Below are positions 8,794 to 17,422 of a DNA stretch of 64,000 nt, piece after piece (within the stretch, counting starts at the first letter, position 1; each line of letters starts with the position of its first letter). Source of the DNA: Actinomyces sp. (GTDB lineage: Bacteria; Actinomycetota; Actinomycetes; Actinomycetales; Actinomycetaceae); assembly GCF_030524025.1 (NCBI RefSeq), contig NZ_JAUNHI010000001.1, positions 131,882 through 195,881 of the forward strand. The letters are read 5' to 3'. Position numbers and translations under genes: made by a program. The notes beneath the pieces were generated by a model. The model ran no database searches, was not told the DNA's origin, and worked only from the letters and a program-made list of their open reading frames with translations.

Positions 8794-9234
8794 ATGACCC
8801 AGGCCAGACGCCCCGCCCCCATACCGGCGCCCGTACGTCGCCGCGACCGCCACGGCCGCGGGCTGCGCGGGCCCCTTCTGCCTCCGTTCCTCCCCGCCTG
8901 GCGCACCCGGGCCGAACGTTTCGACGAGGTGGTCGTCCAGGCGGCCGGTGACCTGGCACGACGCCTGCCCCAGGTCGCCGACATGCAGTTCGCCGTCGAA
9001 GAGGTGCCGCCCTCGGACCCCGCGCCCTGGGAGGGCGGTGTCGTCCTGGGACGCGGCTTCGCCGCCGAGGCGCGTGCCGGCCTGCCCGCCCGCATCGTGG
9101 TCTACCGGCGTCCCGTGGCCGGCCGCGCCCACACCGAGGCCGAGCTGGGCGAGCTCGTGCGCCGGGTCATCGTCGAACAGGTGGCCCTCCTGCTGGGCAG
9201 GCGTCCCGAGGAGATCGACCCCGACCTCGCCTGA
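8794..9234 (+). CDS. Metallopeptidase-family (zincin-like, DUF1025) protein lacking the HExxH site
   Basis: A 146-residue member of the minimal zincin family. The N-terminal RGPLLPPFLPAWRTRAERFDE and the C-terminal ELGELVRRVIVEQVALLLG are its hallmarks. In catalytic members the last helix holds HExxH; here the equivalent reads VEQVALLLG, with no histidines, so it should not bind zinc in the standard way. From memory, actinobacterial relatives beside whiB2 also look degenerate, so this is probably an inherited non-catalytic form rather than a local mutation. The start is the ATG 6 nt after a TANNNT hexamer. It is followed by DUF3499 in the conserved order. Confidence 0.8.
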   Translation: MTQARRPAPIPAPVRRRDRHGRGLRGPLLPPFLPAWRTRAERFDEVVVQAAGDLARRLPQVADMQFAVEEVPPSDPAPWEGGVVLGRGFAAEARAGLPARIVVYRRPVAGRAHTEAELGELVRRVIVEQVALLLGRRPEEIDPDLA

Positions 9235-9271
9235 GACCGCGGCGCGGGTCGGCATCGGCCCCGCCGCGCGA

Positions 9272-9277
9272 TAACCT
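9272..9277 (+). promoter_or_regulatory. Probable -10 box of leaderless DUF3499 gene
   Basis: TAACCT lies exactly 6 nt before the GTG start, with no Shine-Dalgarno motif. It is the same arrangement as upstream of the preceding gene. Confidence 0.45.
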
Positions 9278-9283
9278 GCGCTC

Positions 9284-9727
9284 GTGAGAAGAGTCAGACG
9301 CTGCCGCAGACCCGGCTGCGAGAACCCCGCCGTCGCCACCCTGACGAGCGTCTACGCCGACTCCACGATCGTCCTGGGGCCCCTGGCCACCGAGGCCCAG
9401 CCCGAGGCCTACGACCTGTGCGCCAAGCACGTGGAGTCCTTCACCGCGCCCCGGGGGTGGCAGGTCATCCGGCTGGCCACCGACTTCGCCCCGGCCCCGC
9501 CCTCCGAGGACGACCTGACGGCGCTGGCCGACGCCGTGCGCGAGGCCTCGCGGGCCCCACGGCCCCGGGCCCCGCGCGCTGAGCGGGCCGGCCGGCCCGG
9601 CGGCATCATGCCCGGGCCCCTGACCCACGAGCCCGACACCCTGCCCGACCACCTCACCGGCCTGGGCGACGGAGAGATCACCCGCCGCGGCCACCTGCGC
9701 GTCCTGCGCGGCGACAAGGAGGACTGA
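9284..9727 (+). CDS. DUF3499 family protein
   Basis: A 147-residue actinobacteria-specific protein. Its N-terminus, RRCRRPGCENPAVATLT, and the downstream YDLCAKHVESF provide four Cys/His positions consistent with a small zinc-binding fold; metal binding is inferred. The middle segment PRGWQVIRL is conserved. The C-terminal half is Pro/Arg-rich and variable. The GTG at 9284 places the cysteine motif at the very N-terminus, as in relatives. The gene lies 1 nt upstream of the Trm112-like gene, so the two are cotranscribed. No function is known. Confidence 0.82.
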   Translation: MRRVRRCRRPGCENPAVATLTSVYADSTIVLGPLATEAQPEAYDLCAKHVESFTAPRGWQVIRLATDFAPAPPSEDDLTALADAVREASRAPRPRAPRAERAGRPGGIMPGPLTHEPDTLPDHLTGLGDGEITRRGHLRVLRGDKED

Positions 9728-9728
9728 G

Positions 9729-9947
9729 ATGCCACGCCCCTCAGGTGCGCAGGAGACCGGCCTCAGCCCGTGGGTGCGTGAGGCACTGCGCTGCCCGGCC
9801 ACCGGCGAGCCACTGGTCGACGACCCCCGCGGCGGCACACGGCTCGTGTCTGTCGGCGCCGGGCTGGCCTACCCGGTGGACCATGGCGTGCCCCTCCTCC
9901 TGGTCGACCAGGCCCTCCCGGCGCCCGACGGCAGCTCGGCGGCCTGA
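9729..9947 (+). CDS. Trm112 family protein
   Basis: A 72-residue Trm112-like protein. It has the core LRCPATGEPLV and the strand pair GLAYPVDHGVPLLLVDQA. In other organisms Trm112 is the small zinc-ribbon activator of methyltransferases acting on tRNA, rRNA or release factors. Bacterial single-copy forms usually keep only part of the zinc site, and here one cysteine is visible in the core. The ATG follows the DUF3499 stop by a single base, and the two genes probably form one unit. Partner methyltransferase unknown. Confidence 0.8.
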   Translation: MPRPSGAQETGLSPWVREALRCPATGEPLVDDPRGGTRLVSVGAGLAYPVDHGVPLLLVDQALPAPDGSSAA

Positions 9948-9958
9948 GGCGCCCGGCC

Positions 9959-10822
9959 TCACCGGGGCGGGGTGATCTCGTGGGGCAGCTCCTCGAGCGC
10001 CCTGAGCGCCCGCTCGTCGGAACGGCGGTCGCGCAGCTCGAGGAAGAACTCGCGGTCACGGCGCGCCACGAGGATCGCGGCGAGGAAGCGCTCGGGGTTC
10101 GTGCCGGGCGGGGCAGGCGGGGAGGTGTAGGGCTCGGCCCTGGCCGCGAGCCGGCGGGCCAGGCGCGTGCGGGCGTCGGGACGCATCGTCGATGCCCGTT
10201 GCAGGAAGGTGCGGGCCGCGAGGGCCAGGTCCCCCGGCAGCGCCCGCAGATCTGCCTGCCCGGCCCAGCCGGCCAGCTCGGGGGGCATGATGAGTGGCGC
10301 ACCGTCCCGGACTCCGGGACGGTCCCGCACGACGTAGGTCCCGGCCAACAGGTCCCCCAACCTCTTTCCGCGCTTGGTCGCCACGCACGCCACTGCCGCC
10401 AGCGTGCCCGCGGACAGCCAGATCTCGACGGTGGCCAGCAGTACGCGCACCAGGCTGTGGCGCAGACGCAGGGCGCCGCCGTCGTCACGCACGACCCTCG
10501 AGCCCACAACCAGCCTGCCTGCCGAGCGCCCCCGTGAGACCACCTCGACGGTCAAGGGCACGACAACGACCCACAGGGCAAGGACGATGGAGGTCACCGT
10601 GCTCCTCACGGCCGCCGACGGCAACAGCCCCATGTCGAACAGCGTTATGATCACACTGATCGAGAGGATGAAACCTCCCGCATAGATGGCGTAGTCGATC
10701 GCCCCGGAGATCAGGCGCAGGCCGATGGAGGCCGGTGCCACCTCCAAGGCGACGGCCTCCCCAGTAATCATCAGCTCGGGTGTCATCATCCGCTCGGATG
10801 ACGACGAGGGCTCGTTCGCCAT
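9959..10822 (-). CDS. RDD family integral membrane protein
   Basis: A 287-residue protein. The N-terminal membrane domain opens with IGLRLISGAIDYAIYAGGF (the Arg and Asp that name the RDD family) and closes with RSAGRLVVGSRVV, the equivalent of the conserved GKxLxGxRV loop. The C-terminal ~130 residues are soluble and Arg-rich, ending ELRDRRSDERALRALEELP. The ATG at 10822 was chosen because AAAGGAG precedes it by about 6 nt; an upstream in-frame start has no such site. It is divergent from the SpoIIM gene with only 14 bp between the starts. It is part of the RDD/SpoIIM/DUF58/MoxR neighbourhood common in actinomycetes; molecular role unknown. Confidence 0.88.
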   Translation of the reverse strand: MANEPSSSSERMMTPELMITGEAVALEVAPASIGLRLISGAIDYAIYAGGFILSISVIITLFDMGLLPSAAVRSTVTSIVLALWVVVVPLTVEVVSRGRSAGRLVVGSRVVRDDGGALRLRHSLVRVLLATVEIWLSAGTLAAVACVATKRGKRLGDLLAGTYVVRDRPGVRDGAPLIMPPELAGWAGQADLRALPGDLALAARTFLQRASTMRPDARTRLARRLAARAEPYTSPPAPPGTNPERFLAAILVARRDREFFLELRDRRSDERALRALEELPHEITPPR

Positions 10823-10836
10823 GTCAGACTCCTTTC

Positions 10837-11832
10837 GTGGACATTGACGCATTCGCAGCCGCGCACCGCGACCAGTGGGACCGCCTCGACCAGCTCGTCG
10901 GGCGCCGTCGGCTCAGTGGCGCCGAAACCGATGAGCTCGTCGTGCTGTACCGGGCCGCCGCCGTGCACCTGACCCGCATCCGTGCCGGCGCCCCCGACCC
11001 CCAGGTACTCAGCGAGATGTCGACACGCGTGGCCGCGGCGCGCGGCAAGCTGACGGGCACCCGGGAGATGCGCCTGAGCGACCTCACCCGCTTCTGGACG
11101 GTCTCCGTGCCGGCCGCGCTGTACCGGGTGCGCTGGTGGACCGCCGGCGTCACCCTGGTCGAGGTGGCCATCGCGGTCGTCGTGGGGGTCTGGACACTGC
11201 GCAGCCCCGAGGCGATGAGCGCCCTGGGCACGAGCTCGGAGCTGTCGGCCTACGCCGAGCAGTCCTTCGAGAACTACTACTCGACCTTCTCCTCCCACGA
11301 GTTCAGCGCCCTGGTGTGGACGAACAACGCCCGCATCGCCGCCATGTGCGTGGCCACGGGGATCACGGGGGTCCTGCCGGCCTACATCCTGTTGTCCAAT
11401 GCCGTCGTGCTGGGGCAGGCGGGGGCGATCATGGCCGACCACGACCGTTTCGGCCTGTTCCTCGCCCTGATCACCCCCCATGGGCTGCTCGAGCTCACCT
11501 GCGTGTTCGTCGCCGGCGGCGCGGGCCTGCGCCTGTTCTGGACGTTGCTCGCACCCGGAGCCAGGTCGCGCGCGGTCGCCCTGGCCCAGGAGGGGCGGGT
11601 GCTCATCACCGTGGCTGTCGGGATGACCGCCGCCCTGGCGGTGGCCGGGCTCATCGAGGGCTTCGTCACCCCCTCCCCGCTGCACTGGGCCGTCAAGTGC
11701 GCCATCGGGCTGCTCGCCCTGGGAACGCTGTGGGCCTACACTCTCGTCCTCGGGCGCCGGGCCGCGCTGGCCGGGTCCACCGGCGACCTGGAGGAGGACG
11801 AGGCGGGCACCGTGCTGGCCGAGGCGGGCTGA
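10837..11832 (+). CDS. Stage II sporulation protein M (SpoIIM/DUF95) family membrane protein
   Basis: A 331-residue membrane protein of the SpoIIM/DUF95 family. It begins VDIDAFAAAHRDQWDRLDQL (the conserved opening), so the GTG at 10837 is the start. The second half has several hydrophobic spans around NNARIAAMCVATGITGVLPAYILL and LITPHGLLELTCVFVAGGAG, the family core (PHGxxE). In non-sporulating actinomycetes these proteins always travel with RDD, DUF58 and MoxR genes and are thought to affect envelope function; sporulation is not implied. It is convergent with the DUF58 gene and divergent from RDD at 14 bp, leaving little room for separate promoters. Confidence 0.88.
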   Translation: MDIDAFAAAHRDQWDRLDQLVGRRRLSGAETDELVVLYRAAAVHLTRIRAGAPDPQVLSEMSTRVAAARGKLTGTREMRLSDLTRFWTVSVPAALYRVRWWTAGVTLVEVAIAVVVGVWTLRSPEAMSALGTSSELSAYAEQSFENYYSTFSSHEFSALVWTNNARIAAMCVATGITGVLPAYILLSNAVVLGQAGAIMADHDRFGLFLALITPHGLLELTCVFVAGGAGLRLFWTLLAPGARSRAVALAQEGRVLITVAVGMTAALAVAGLIEGFVTPSPLHWAVKCAIGLLALGTLWAYTLVLGRRAALAGSTGDLEEDEAGTVLAEAG

Positions 11833-11888
11833 CGGCGGCGCGGTCGTCGCCGAGCCGGCCGGGCATGTGCCGGGCTCCATCCCGAGCC

Positions 11889-13181
11889 TCACAGCCGCCC
11901 CGTCGCTTTGAGGGCGAGGTAGGCGTCGGCCAGCGCCGGTGAGATCCCGGCCGGACCGGCCTCGACGACCTCCACCCCGGCACGCCGCAACCGGGATCGC
12001 ACCGCGTCGAGCTCGACAAGGTCCCGCTCGGCGGCCGCCGCCGTGTAGACCCGCCCCGTGTCGGAGCGGTCGGCGCTCAGGCGCCGCAGCCCGGGGTCGG
12101 AGACGGAGGCGATAAGGACCGTGTGGCTGCGGGACAGGGCCGCCAGCGCCCGCAGCATGCCCGTGTCGGTCCCAGACCCGTCCAGGGCGGTGAGCACGAC
12201 CACCAGCGCCCGCTGGGACAGCAGGGAGCCGGCGGTCGAGGCCACGAGCCCCCAGTCGGTCTCGGTCAGACTCGGCTCGAGCGGCGCCAGGGCGTCGGCC
12301 AACGCGCTCATGAGGGCGGGGCCGGACTCGCCGCGCACCTGGGCGCGCACCCGGGAGTCCACGGCGACGACATCGACCCGGTCGCCCGCACGCGTGGCCA
12401 CGGCAGCCATGAGAAGGGCGGCCTCGATCTGGACGTCGATCCGCGGCTCGTCATCGAGACGGGCGGCCGCCAGGCGGCCGGAGTCGATGACGATGAGCAC
12501 CCGTCGGTCGCGCTCAGGGCGCCAGGTGCGCACGAGGACCTCACCACGGCGCGCCGTCGAGCGCCAGTCGATGGAGCGCACGTCGTCACCCACGACATAC
12601 TCACGCAGGGAGTCGAACTCCGTGCCCGCCCCGCGCACCATGACTGCGCTGCGTCCGTCCATCTCGCGCAGGCGCGCCAGTCTGCTGGGCAGGTGCCGGC
12701 GCGACCTGAAGGCGGGCAGAACCCGCAGGCTGGCCGGAGCCAGGAGGGAGGCCTGGCGACCCGCCAGGCCCAGGGGGCCGTCCAGGCGCACGGTGACCAG
12801 GTCGGCCCGGCGGTCTCCCCGCCGGGTGGGGGTCAGCGTCATGCGGCGGCGCCGGCGCTCGCCTGCCGGGACCCGCAGGCTCGAGCGCGTGTGGCTCGCC
12901 CCGGCCGACGGTGGCCACGCGTCTCGTACCTGGGCGCGGACCGGCCGGGGACCGGAGTTGATCACCGTCAGAGTGGTCGTCACCGAGCCACCCAGGCGTA
13001 CCGAGCGGGGCAGCTCCCGCTCGACCCGCAGGCACAGGGGGGAGGGCGCGGCCAGGACGTCGACAGCGACGATCAGCACGACCACCGCGGTCCACACGAT
13101 GGCTGTCAATGGACGCGGGACGACGATGATGGCCATCAGCGCGGCGGCAAGCAGCCAGACGGTGCGCATGGTCAGGTACAC
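11889..13181 (-). CDS. DUF58 domain protein with vWA-like region
   Basis: A 430-residue protein. Two N-terminal hydrophobic spans (residues about 7-45) are followed by an extracytoplasmic-type beta domain. The DUF58 core then reads GTEFDSLREYVVGDDVRSIDW...ARRGEVLVRTWRPE, leading into a von Willebrand A-like segment, RVLIVIDSGR (MIDAS-like D and S). MoxR-type ATPases are believed to remodel or activate vWA/DUF58 partners, and the MoxR gene lies immediately upstream in the operon. The GTG at 13181 was selected because AGGAGG stands 4 nt before it; the ATG 12 nt further in is the alternative. The precise substrate is unknown. Confidence 0.88.
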   Translation of the reverse strand: MYLTMRTVWLLAAALMAIIVVPRPLTAIVWTAVVVLIVAVDVLAAPSPLCLRVERELPRSVRLGGSVTTTLTVINSGPRPVRAQVRDAWPPSAGASHTRSSLRVPAGERRRRRMTLTPTRRGDRRADLVTVRLDGPLGLAGRQASLLAPASLRVLPAFRSRRHLPSRLARLREMDGRSAVMVRGAGTEFDSLREYVVGDDVRSIDWRSTARRGEVLVRTWRPERDRRVLIVIDSGRLAAARLDDEPRIDVQIEAALLMAAVATRAGDRVDVVAVDSRVRAQVRGESGPALMSALADALAPLEPSLTETDWGLVASTAGSLLSQRALVVVLTALDGSGTDTGMLRALAALSRSHTVLIASVSDPGLRRLSADRSDTGRVYTAAAAERDLVELDAVRSRLRRAGVEVVEAGPAGISPALADAYLALKATGRL

Positions 13182-13211
13182 GGTTCCTCCTCTTGGCCCG
13201 GCGACCCGCGC

Positions 13212-14225
13212 TCAGCGGGGTACGGACACCGAGCGCAGGACACCGTTGAGGACCGACTCGGTGGTGACCCCCTCCATCTCGGCCTCGGCCCGCAGCTGGA
13301 TGCGGTGGCGCAAGGTCGGCAGCGCCAGAGCCTTGACGTCGTCAGGGGTGACATAACTCCTGCCTGACAGCCAGGCCCACGCCCGGCCTGCGGCCAGCAG
13401 GGCGGTGGCCCCGCGCGGCGAGACACCCAGGGCCACCGACGGCGAGGTCCGCGTCGCGCGCACGAGGTCGACGATGTATCCCAGCACCTCGGCCGAGGCG
13501 CCGATCGTGCGGACCTGCTCACGCGCAGCGGTCAGGTCCGCCGGGCCGGCCACGGCACGCAGCCCCGCCCCCGCCAGGTCTCGTGGGTTGAAGCCGGTGG
13601 CGTGACGGGACAGCACCTTGATCTCTTGGTCGCGCTCGGGCAGCGGCAGGACCAGCTTGAGCAGGAAGCGGTCGAGCTGTGCCTCGGGCAGGGGGTAGGT
13701 GCCCTCGTACTCGACAGGGTTCTGCGTGGCGACGACCATGAAGGGGTCCGGCAGAGGCCGGGGCGTGCCGTCGATGGAGACCTGGCGCTCCTCCATCGCC
13801 TCGAGCAGCGCGGCCTGGGTCTTGGGTGGTGTCCGGTTGATCTCGTCGGCCAGGAGCAGGTTGGTGAAGACGGGCCCCTCGCGCAGCGAGAACTCGGCGT
13901 TGCGGGCGTCGTAGATGAGCGAGCCCGTCACGTCGCCGGGCATGAGGTCGGGCGTGAACTGTACCCGTCGGGTCTCGACATCCAATGCCTGGGCGAGGGA
14001 GCGCACGAGCAGGGTCTTGGCGACCCCGGGCACGCCCTCGAGCAGGACGTGCCCGCCGGCCAGGACGGCGATGACCAGTCCGGTGACCGCCGCATCCTGC
14101 CCGACGACCGCCTTGGCGAGCTCGGAGCGCACTGCGACGAGACGCTGGCGGGGGTCGGAACCGGCTCCAGCGCCGGCGGCGTCCGGGGTGGGTGATGCGT
14201 CCTCGGGGATCATGGGTGTGCTCAT
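13212..14225 (-). CDS. MoxR-type AAA+ ATPase
   Basis: A 337-residue MoxR-family AAA+ chaperone-like ATPase. Walker A GVPGVAKT is at about residue 65, Walker B LLLADEIN at about 126, sensor 1 VVATQNP at about 165 and a conserved EGTYPLPEAQLDRF segment follows. It probably forms hexamers that act on the DUF58/vWA partner encoded next. Its start overlaps the DUF4350 stop by 4 nt. It is therefore coupled within a DUF4129-DUF4350-MoxR-DUF58 operon. Confidence 0.92.
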   Translation of the reverse strand: MSTPMIPEDASPTPDAAGAGAGSDPRQRLVAVRSELAKAVVGQDAAVTGLVIAVLAGGHVLLEGVPGVAKTLLVRSLAQALDVETRRVQFTPDLMPGDVTGSLIYDARNAEFSLREGPVFTNLLLADEINRTPPKTQAALLEAMEERQVSIDGTPRPLPDPFMVVATQNPVEYEGTYPLPEAQLDRFLLKLVLPLPERDQEIKVLSRHATGFNPRDLAGAGLRAVAGPADLTAAREQVRTIGASAEVLGYIVDLVRATRTSPSVALGVSPRGATALLAAGRAWAWLSGRSYVTPDDVKALALPTLRHRIQLRAEAEMEGVTTESVLNGVLRSVSVPR

Positions 14226-15403
14226 TGTGGGTGGACCTCGCTCTCGAGTCGGTCAAGCTCGACGCCCAGGTCCACCAGGGACCGGTCGTCGGGGGGGACG
14301 GGCCCGTACAGGACCCTGTCGATATGCTGGGGGGGCTGCCCGCCGGCGCGGGCCACGGCCTGGACGAGCTCGTGGCGCCCCGCCGTCGGCGTCAGGCCCA
14401 GGAGGCGGCCCAGGCGGGAGGCCGTGCCGGCGCGCAGCGCCTGAGCGGCGCGCTCGCGGTCGGCAGCCCGGCGGTAGAGCCGTCCGCGCCCGATGGTCGT
14501 CTCGGTGGATCGCACGACCACCGGCATCTCCTCGGTCACGATGCGTCCGAAGCGCCGTCCGCGCACGACCGCCAGTGCCAGGACGACGAATCCGGCCTGG
14601 AGTAGTGCCACCGGCAACCACCGGGGCATGGCGGGGGAGTCCCACAGGCCGGTGGCCGAGGCGGAGGCGCCGTCGAGCCAGACGATGCGCTCGTGGTGGC
14701 CCAGGGCCCGGATGGCCAAGGCGGCGTTGCCGGCCTCGGCCAGCTTGGCGTTGGTCACGATCGAGGCGTCGGAGATGACGCGCACGGTCGCCCCGGTCTC
14801 CAGGGGGGCGGTCGCGTAGGCGTAGACACCCTCGTCCACGGGGAAGCAGCCCACGGCGCCGTCGACTCCGCCGATCCGCACCGTCCCCTTACTGCCGTCC
14901 AGCGTGGCGGCGGCCACGGCGTCCTCCTCGGGGCACTGTGGGGTCAGTTCGGTGCCCGCCGGGGCCGAGGTGCCTGCGGGCTCCATGCCGGTCAGGCCGG
15001 ACAGGTCGGAGTACATCGTGTCCAGTACGACGACGTCCCCGCCGGAGGCGGCCAGAAGCCGCAGGTCGGAGTCCGATAGCTCGCGGGCGTTGACCACCGC
15101 GATGGTGGCGCCCTGGGAGCCGGCCTCGGCCGCCCGGCGGACCGTCGAGGCGGTCGACACGCCGATGCCCTCGTCGCGCAGCAGCTGGGCGAGGGCCTGC
15201 GCCCCGTTGTCGCCGGGATTGTTGATGGCGTAGGGCACCGTCGAGTGCCCGGGCCGGAGCATGGCGGTCAGCACGGTGACGGCCGCCAGGCCCGCGATGA
15301 GCAGCACGAAGGGCCGCCAGCGGCGCAGGCGCTCGCGCAGGGTGCGGCCAACGACCTGGTCCTGGTGCCGGTCCGTCGGGGCCGCCTGCGTCCCGCCGCT
15401 CAC
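14222..15403 (-). CDS. DUF4350 domain membrane protein
   Basis: A 393-residue protein. An N-terminal membrane span (VLLIAGLAAVTVLTAML) precedes a GIFT-like DUF4350 domain, NPGDNGAQALAQLLRDEGIGV and VVVLDTMYSDLSGL. A second membrane span near residue 268 (LPVALLQAGFVVLALAVV) is followed by a cytoplasmic Arg-rich tail with an AxRLGRLLGL motif. The family occurs next to MoxR and DUF4129 genes in actinomycetes and is presumed to work with them at the membrane. It overlaps both neighbours by 4 nt. No enzymatic function is known. Confidence 0.85.
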   Translation of the reverse strand: MSGGTQAAPTDRHQDQVVGRTLRERLRRWRPFVLLIAGLAAVTVLTAMLRPGHSTVPYAINNPGDNGAQALAQLLRDEGIGVSTASTVRRAAEAGSQGATIAVVNARELSDSDLRLLAASGGDVVVLDTMYSDLSGLTGMEPAGTSAPAGTELTPQCPEEDAVAAATLDGSKGTVRIGGVDGAVGCFPVDEGVYAYATAPLETGATVRVISDASIVTNAKLAEAGNAALAIRALGHHERIVWLDGASASATGLWDSPAMPRWLPVALLQAGFVVLALAVVRGRRFGRIVTEEMPVVVRSTETTIGRGRLYRRAADRERAAQALRAGTASRLGRLLGLTPTAGRHELVQAVARAGGQPPQHIDRVLYGPVPPDDRSLVDLGVELDRLESEVHPQ

Positions 15404-16095
15404 CGGACAGCCTCCGCCACGCCGACCAGCGGTGCCTGGGCCAGCCGGTCCGCCAGCTCGCGCATCCAGGCGTCCTGGGTCGGCGCGGAGACGAGCTCGC
15501 CGTAGCGCACCGCGTCGAACAGCGCAGCCGCCTGCGCCAGGTCTGCCGACATGCTGTCGATGGCCACTGAGGCCTGCTCGGCAGCCTCGTGAGAGGTCAT
15601 CCCCGGGTAGCTGTCGATCGCACAGCGCTCGTCCAGTGAGCGGATGATGGCGCGGAAACGCTCGATGACCGCGATGTCCCAGTCCCCCGAGCTCGCGGCA
15701 GCGTCGGCCGCACTCATCAGAGCGGCGGAGTCGCGGTCGTCATCGAACAGCCGCTGGTCGCCCAGGCGACCTCGGCGCAGCGAACTGACCCTGGTCGGCA
15801 GCCGGAGGAGCATCAGCACGAGCAGGGCCGCCAGGACCAGGACGATGAGCACCGAGAGCCAGTCGGGAACCTGGGGCACCACGTCGCGCGGGTCGAGGTT
15901 GTCGACGATCCACCGCCACAGCATCGACCACAGGCTCTCCTGCTCGTGGTACACGGGCTTGGCCAGCTCGGCCTCGGCGCGTCGGCGGGCCTCCTCGGCG
16001 TCCGGGGTCGCCGGTGCGCCGAGTGCGGGCAGTACCGCCGGCGCATGGGTCAGGTGCGGGCCGGCGTAGGTCGTCTGGGTCGCGACGCTCAGCAT
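15400..16095 (-). CDS. DUF4129 domain membrane protein
   Basis: A 231-residue protein with one hydrophobic span (WLSVLIVLVLAALLVLMLL, about residues 79-97). It is followed by the DUF4129 core: a long helical stretch containing WDIAVIERFRAIIRSLDER and a YPGMTSHEAAE motif. DUF4129 domains resemble the C-terminal part of some transglutaminase-like proteins and accompany MoxR/DUF58 operons. Its stop overlaps the DUF4350 start by 4 nt; the upstream membrane-protein gene ends 18 nt before its ATG. Function unknown beyond this association. Confidence 0.85.
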   Translation of the reverse strand: MLSVATQTTYAGPHLTHAPAVLPALGAPATPDAEEARRRAEAELAKPVYHEQESLWSMLWRWIVDNLDPRDVVPQVPDWLSVLIVLVLAALLVLMLLRLPTRVSSLRRGRLGDQRLFDDDRDSAALMSAADAAASSGDWDIAVIERFRAIIRSLDERCAIDSYPGMTSHEAAEQASVAIDSMSADLAQAAALFDAVRYGELVSAPTQDAWMRELADRLAQAPLVGVAEAVR

Positions 16096-16113
16096 GGCAA
16101 CGGGGAGGTCAGC

Positions 16114-17256
16114 TCACGCATCGGCTGCCTGGCGCAGCTCGACGTCGAGGCCCTCGTCGCGCATGCGCAGGTCGATGTAGGTCAGGGCGGTCACTGCCGC
16201 CGTGAATGGCAGCACGGCCGCCTGGGACAGCGAGGCGAAGAGGTCGCTCAGAGCCAGGTGCAGGGCCATGCCGTTGGGCGAGGCGAGCAGCAGTGCACCG
16301 CTGATACCTCCGATGACCGACGAGAAGACGGTCACCGCGGCCATCGTGATGAGGGAGGTGAGCACGAAAATGCCCAGGACCCGCCAGAAGTGGTGCCGCG
16401 TCAAGCTCCACGAGCGCGCGATGCCCGCCCACACGCTGAGGTTCTCCAGGATGAGCGCACAGCCGGACAGCCACAGCCGTGTCGTCAGGAACAGGCAGGC
16501 CACGAGGGCGACGAGTATGAGGAGGAAGCCGGCGACGAGCGCCAACGCGAGGGCTCCGGTCGAGGTGGGCTCCGTGGAGCTGATGAGTAGGTACCCGACG
16601 AGGCCCACCACGCCGGCGACGACGATGATGGCCAGGCTGTTGAGGACACCGACGAGCAGGGTCTGTCCGATCAGGGCCCAGATCCGGGACCGCGTGCGCC
16701 GCCAGAGCTCGGACGGTGTGGCGATTCGACCCAGGACCGAGCGGGAGACCGCCACGATGAGCACCCCTGTCAGGATCGTGCTGGCCAGCCAGATCAGCGC
16801 TGACGCCACCGCGGTGCCGACCAGGCCACTGGGACCACCCAGGAGCGCGCCGAGGGGGACTGAGCTGTCGCCGCTGTCCTCTATCCAGGCGGTGATGCTG
16901 CTGGACTGGGCCGCGGCCATCGTGTAGCTGGTGACCGCGGAGATCACGCCGGTCAGCGTCATGACCAGCAGTGCTGGCAGGAGCATGGCCCGTGGGTTGG
17001 CGCGCAGGGCCTCAAAGGCCGCGGAGATGATCTCCATGACGCCCAGCGGGCGCAGCGGCACGATCCCGGGCTTGGGCGCGAGGGAGAAGCCGTCGGTCGC
17101 CAGGCCGTAGGAGCCCGCCTCGCCGTACTGGCGGGCCGGGTCGTCAAACTGGCCGGCCGGGGGCTGGCCGTAGGCGCCGTAACGGGGGGCGGTTTCCTCC
17201 TGGGCGGCCGAACCCTCCTCGCTGGGGGGCAGCCATCCGTTCGAGTCGTTGGTCAT
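16114..17256 (-). CDS. Polytopic membrane protein (glycerophosphodiesterase membrane-domain-like)
   Basis: A 380-residue protein. A ~100-residue Gly/Pro/Gln-rich cytoplasmic lead ends at PGIVPLRPLGVMEIISAAFEALR, the recognisable opening of actinobacterial proteins annotated as glycerophosphoryl diester phosphodiesterase membrane-domain proteins. About six long hydrophobic helices follow. No phosphodiesterase catalytic domain is present. The ATG at 17256 has GGGAGAG about 7 nt upstream. It is the first gene of the five-gene minus-strand operon ending in DUF58, and it faces mtrA across 166 bp. It may be a scaffold or transporter-like component; this is not determined. Confidence 0.75.
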   Translation of the reverse strand: MTNDSNGWLPPSEEGSAAQEETAPRYGAYGQPPAGQFDDPARQYGEAGSYGLATDGFSLAPKPGIVPLRPLGVMEIISAAFEALRANPRAMLLPALLVMTLTGVISAVTSYTMAAAQSSSITAWIEDSGDSSVPLGALLGGPSGLVGTAVASALIWLASTILTGVLIVAVSRSVLGRIATPSELWRRTRSRIWALIGQTLLVGVLNSLAIIVVAGVVGLVGYLLISSTEPTSTGALALALVAGFLLILVALVACLFLTTRLWLSGCALILENLSVWAGIARSWSLTRHHFWRVLGIFVLTSLITMAAVTVFSSVIGGISGALLLASPNGMALHLALSDLFASLSQAAVLPFTAAVTALTYIDLRMRDEGLDVELRQAADA

Positions 17257-17422
17257 GGACCCACTCTCCCATGCGGTGGCGCCTGTGCTCCTCCGTCCGG
17301 AGGAGGAGATGTCCCGCTGTGCCTGTCGGCGCCTGCACGTGCCGCCCGGGTGTGTCCTTCGCCGCGTCGGCGCGGCGCACGGCATCCCCATGAAACGTCC
17401 AGGTTCGTGACAGGATAGACCC

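Noticed and set aside
6372-9095. Minus-strand frame of 907 codons across DUF5719 and zincin-like genes
   Set aside because: It spans several real genes on the other strand and has no recognisable domain.
10837-11832. SpoIIM-family gene read as evidence for sporulation
   Set aside because: The family is widespread in non-sporulating actinomycetes alongside RDD, DUF58 and MoxR genes.
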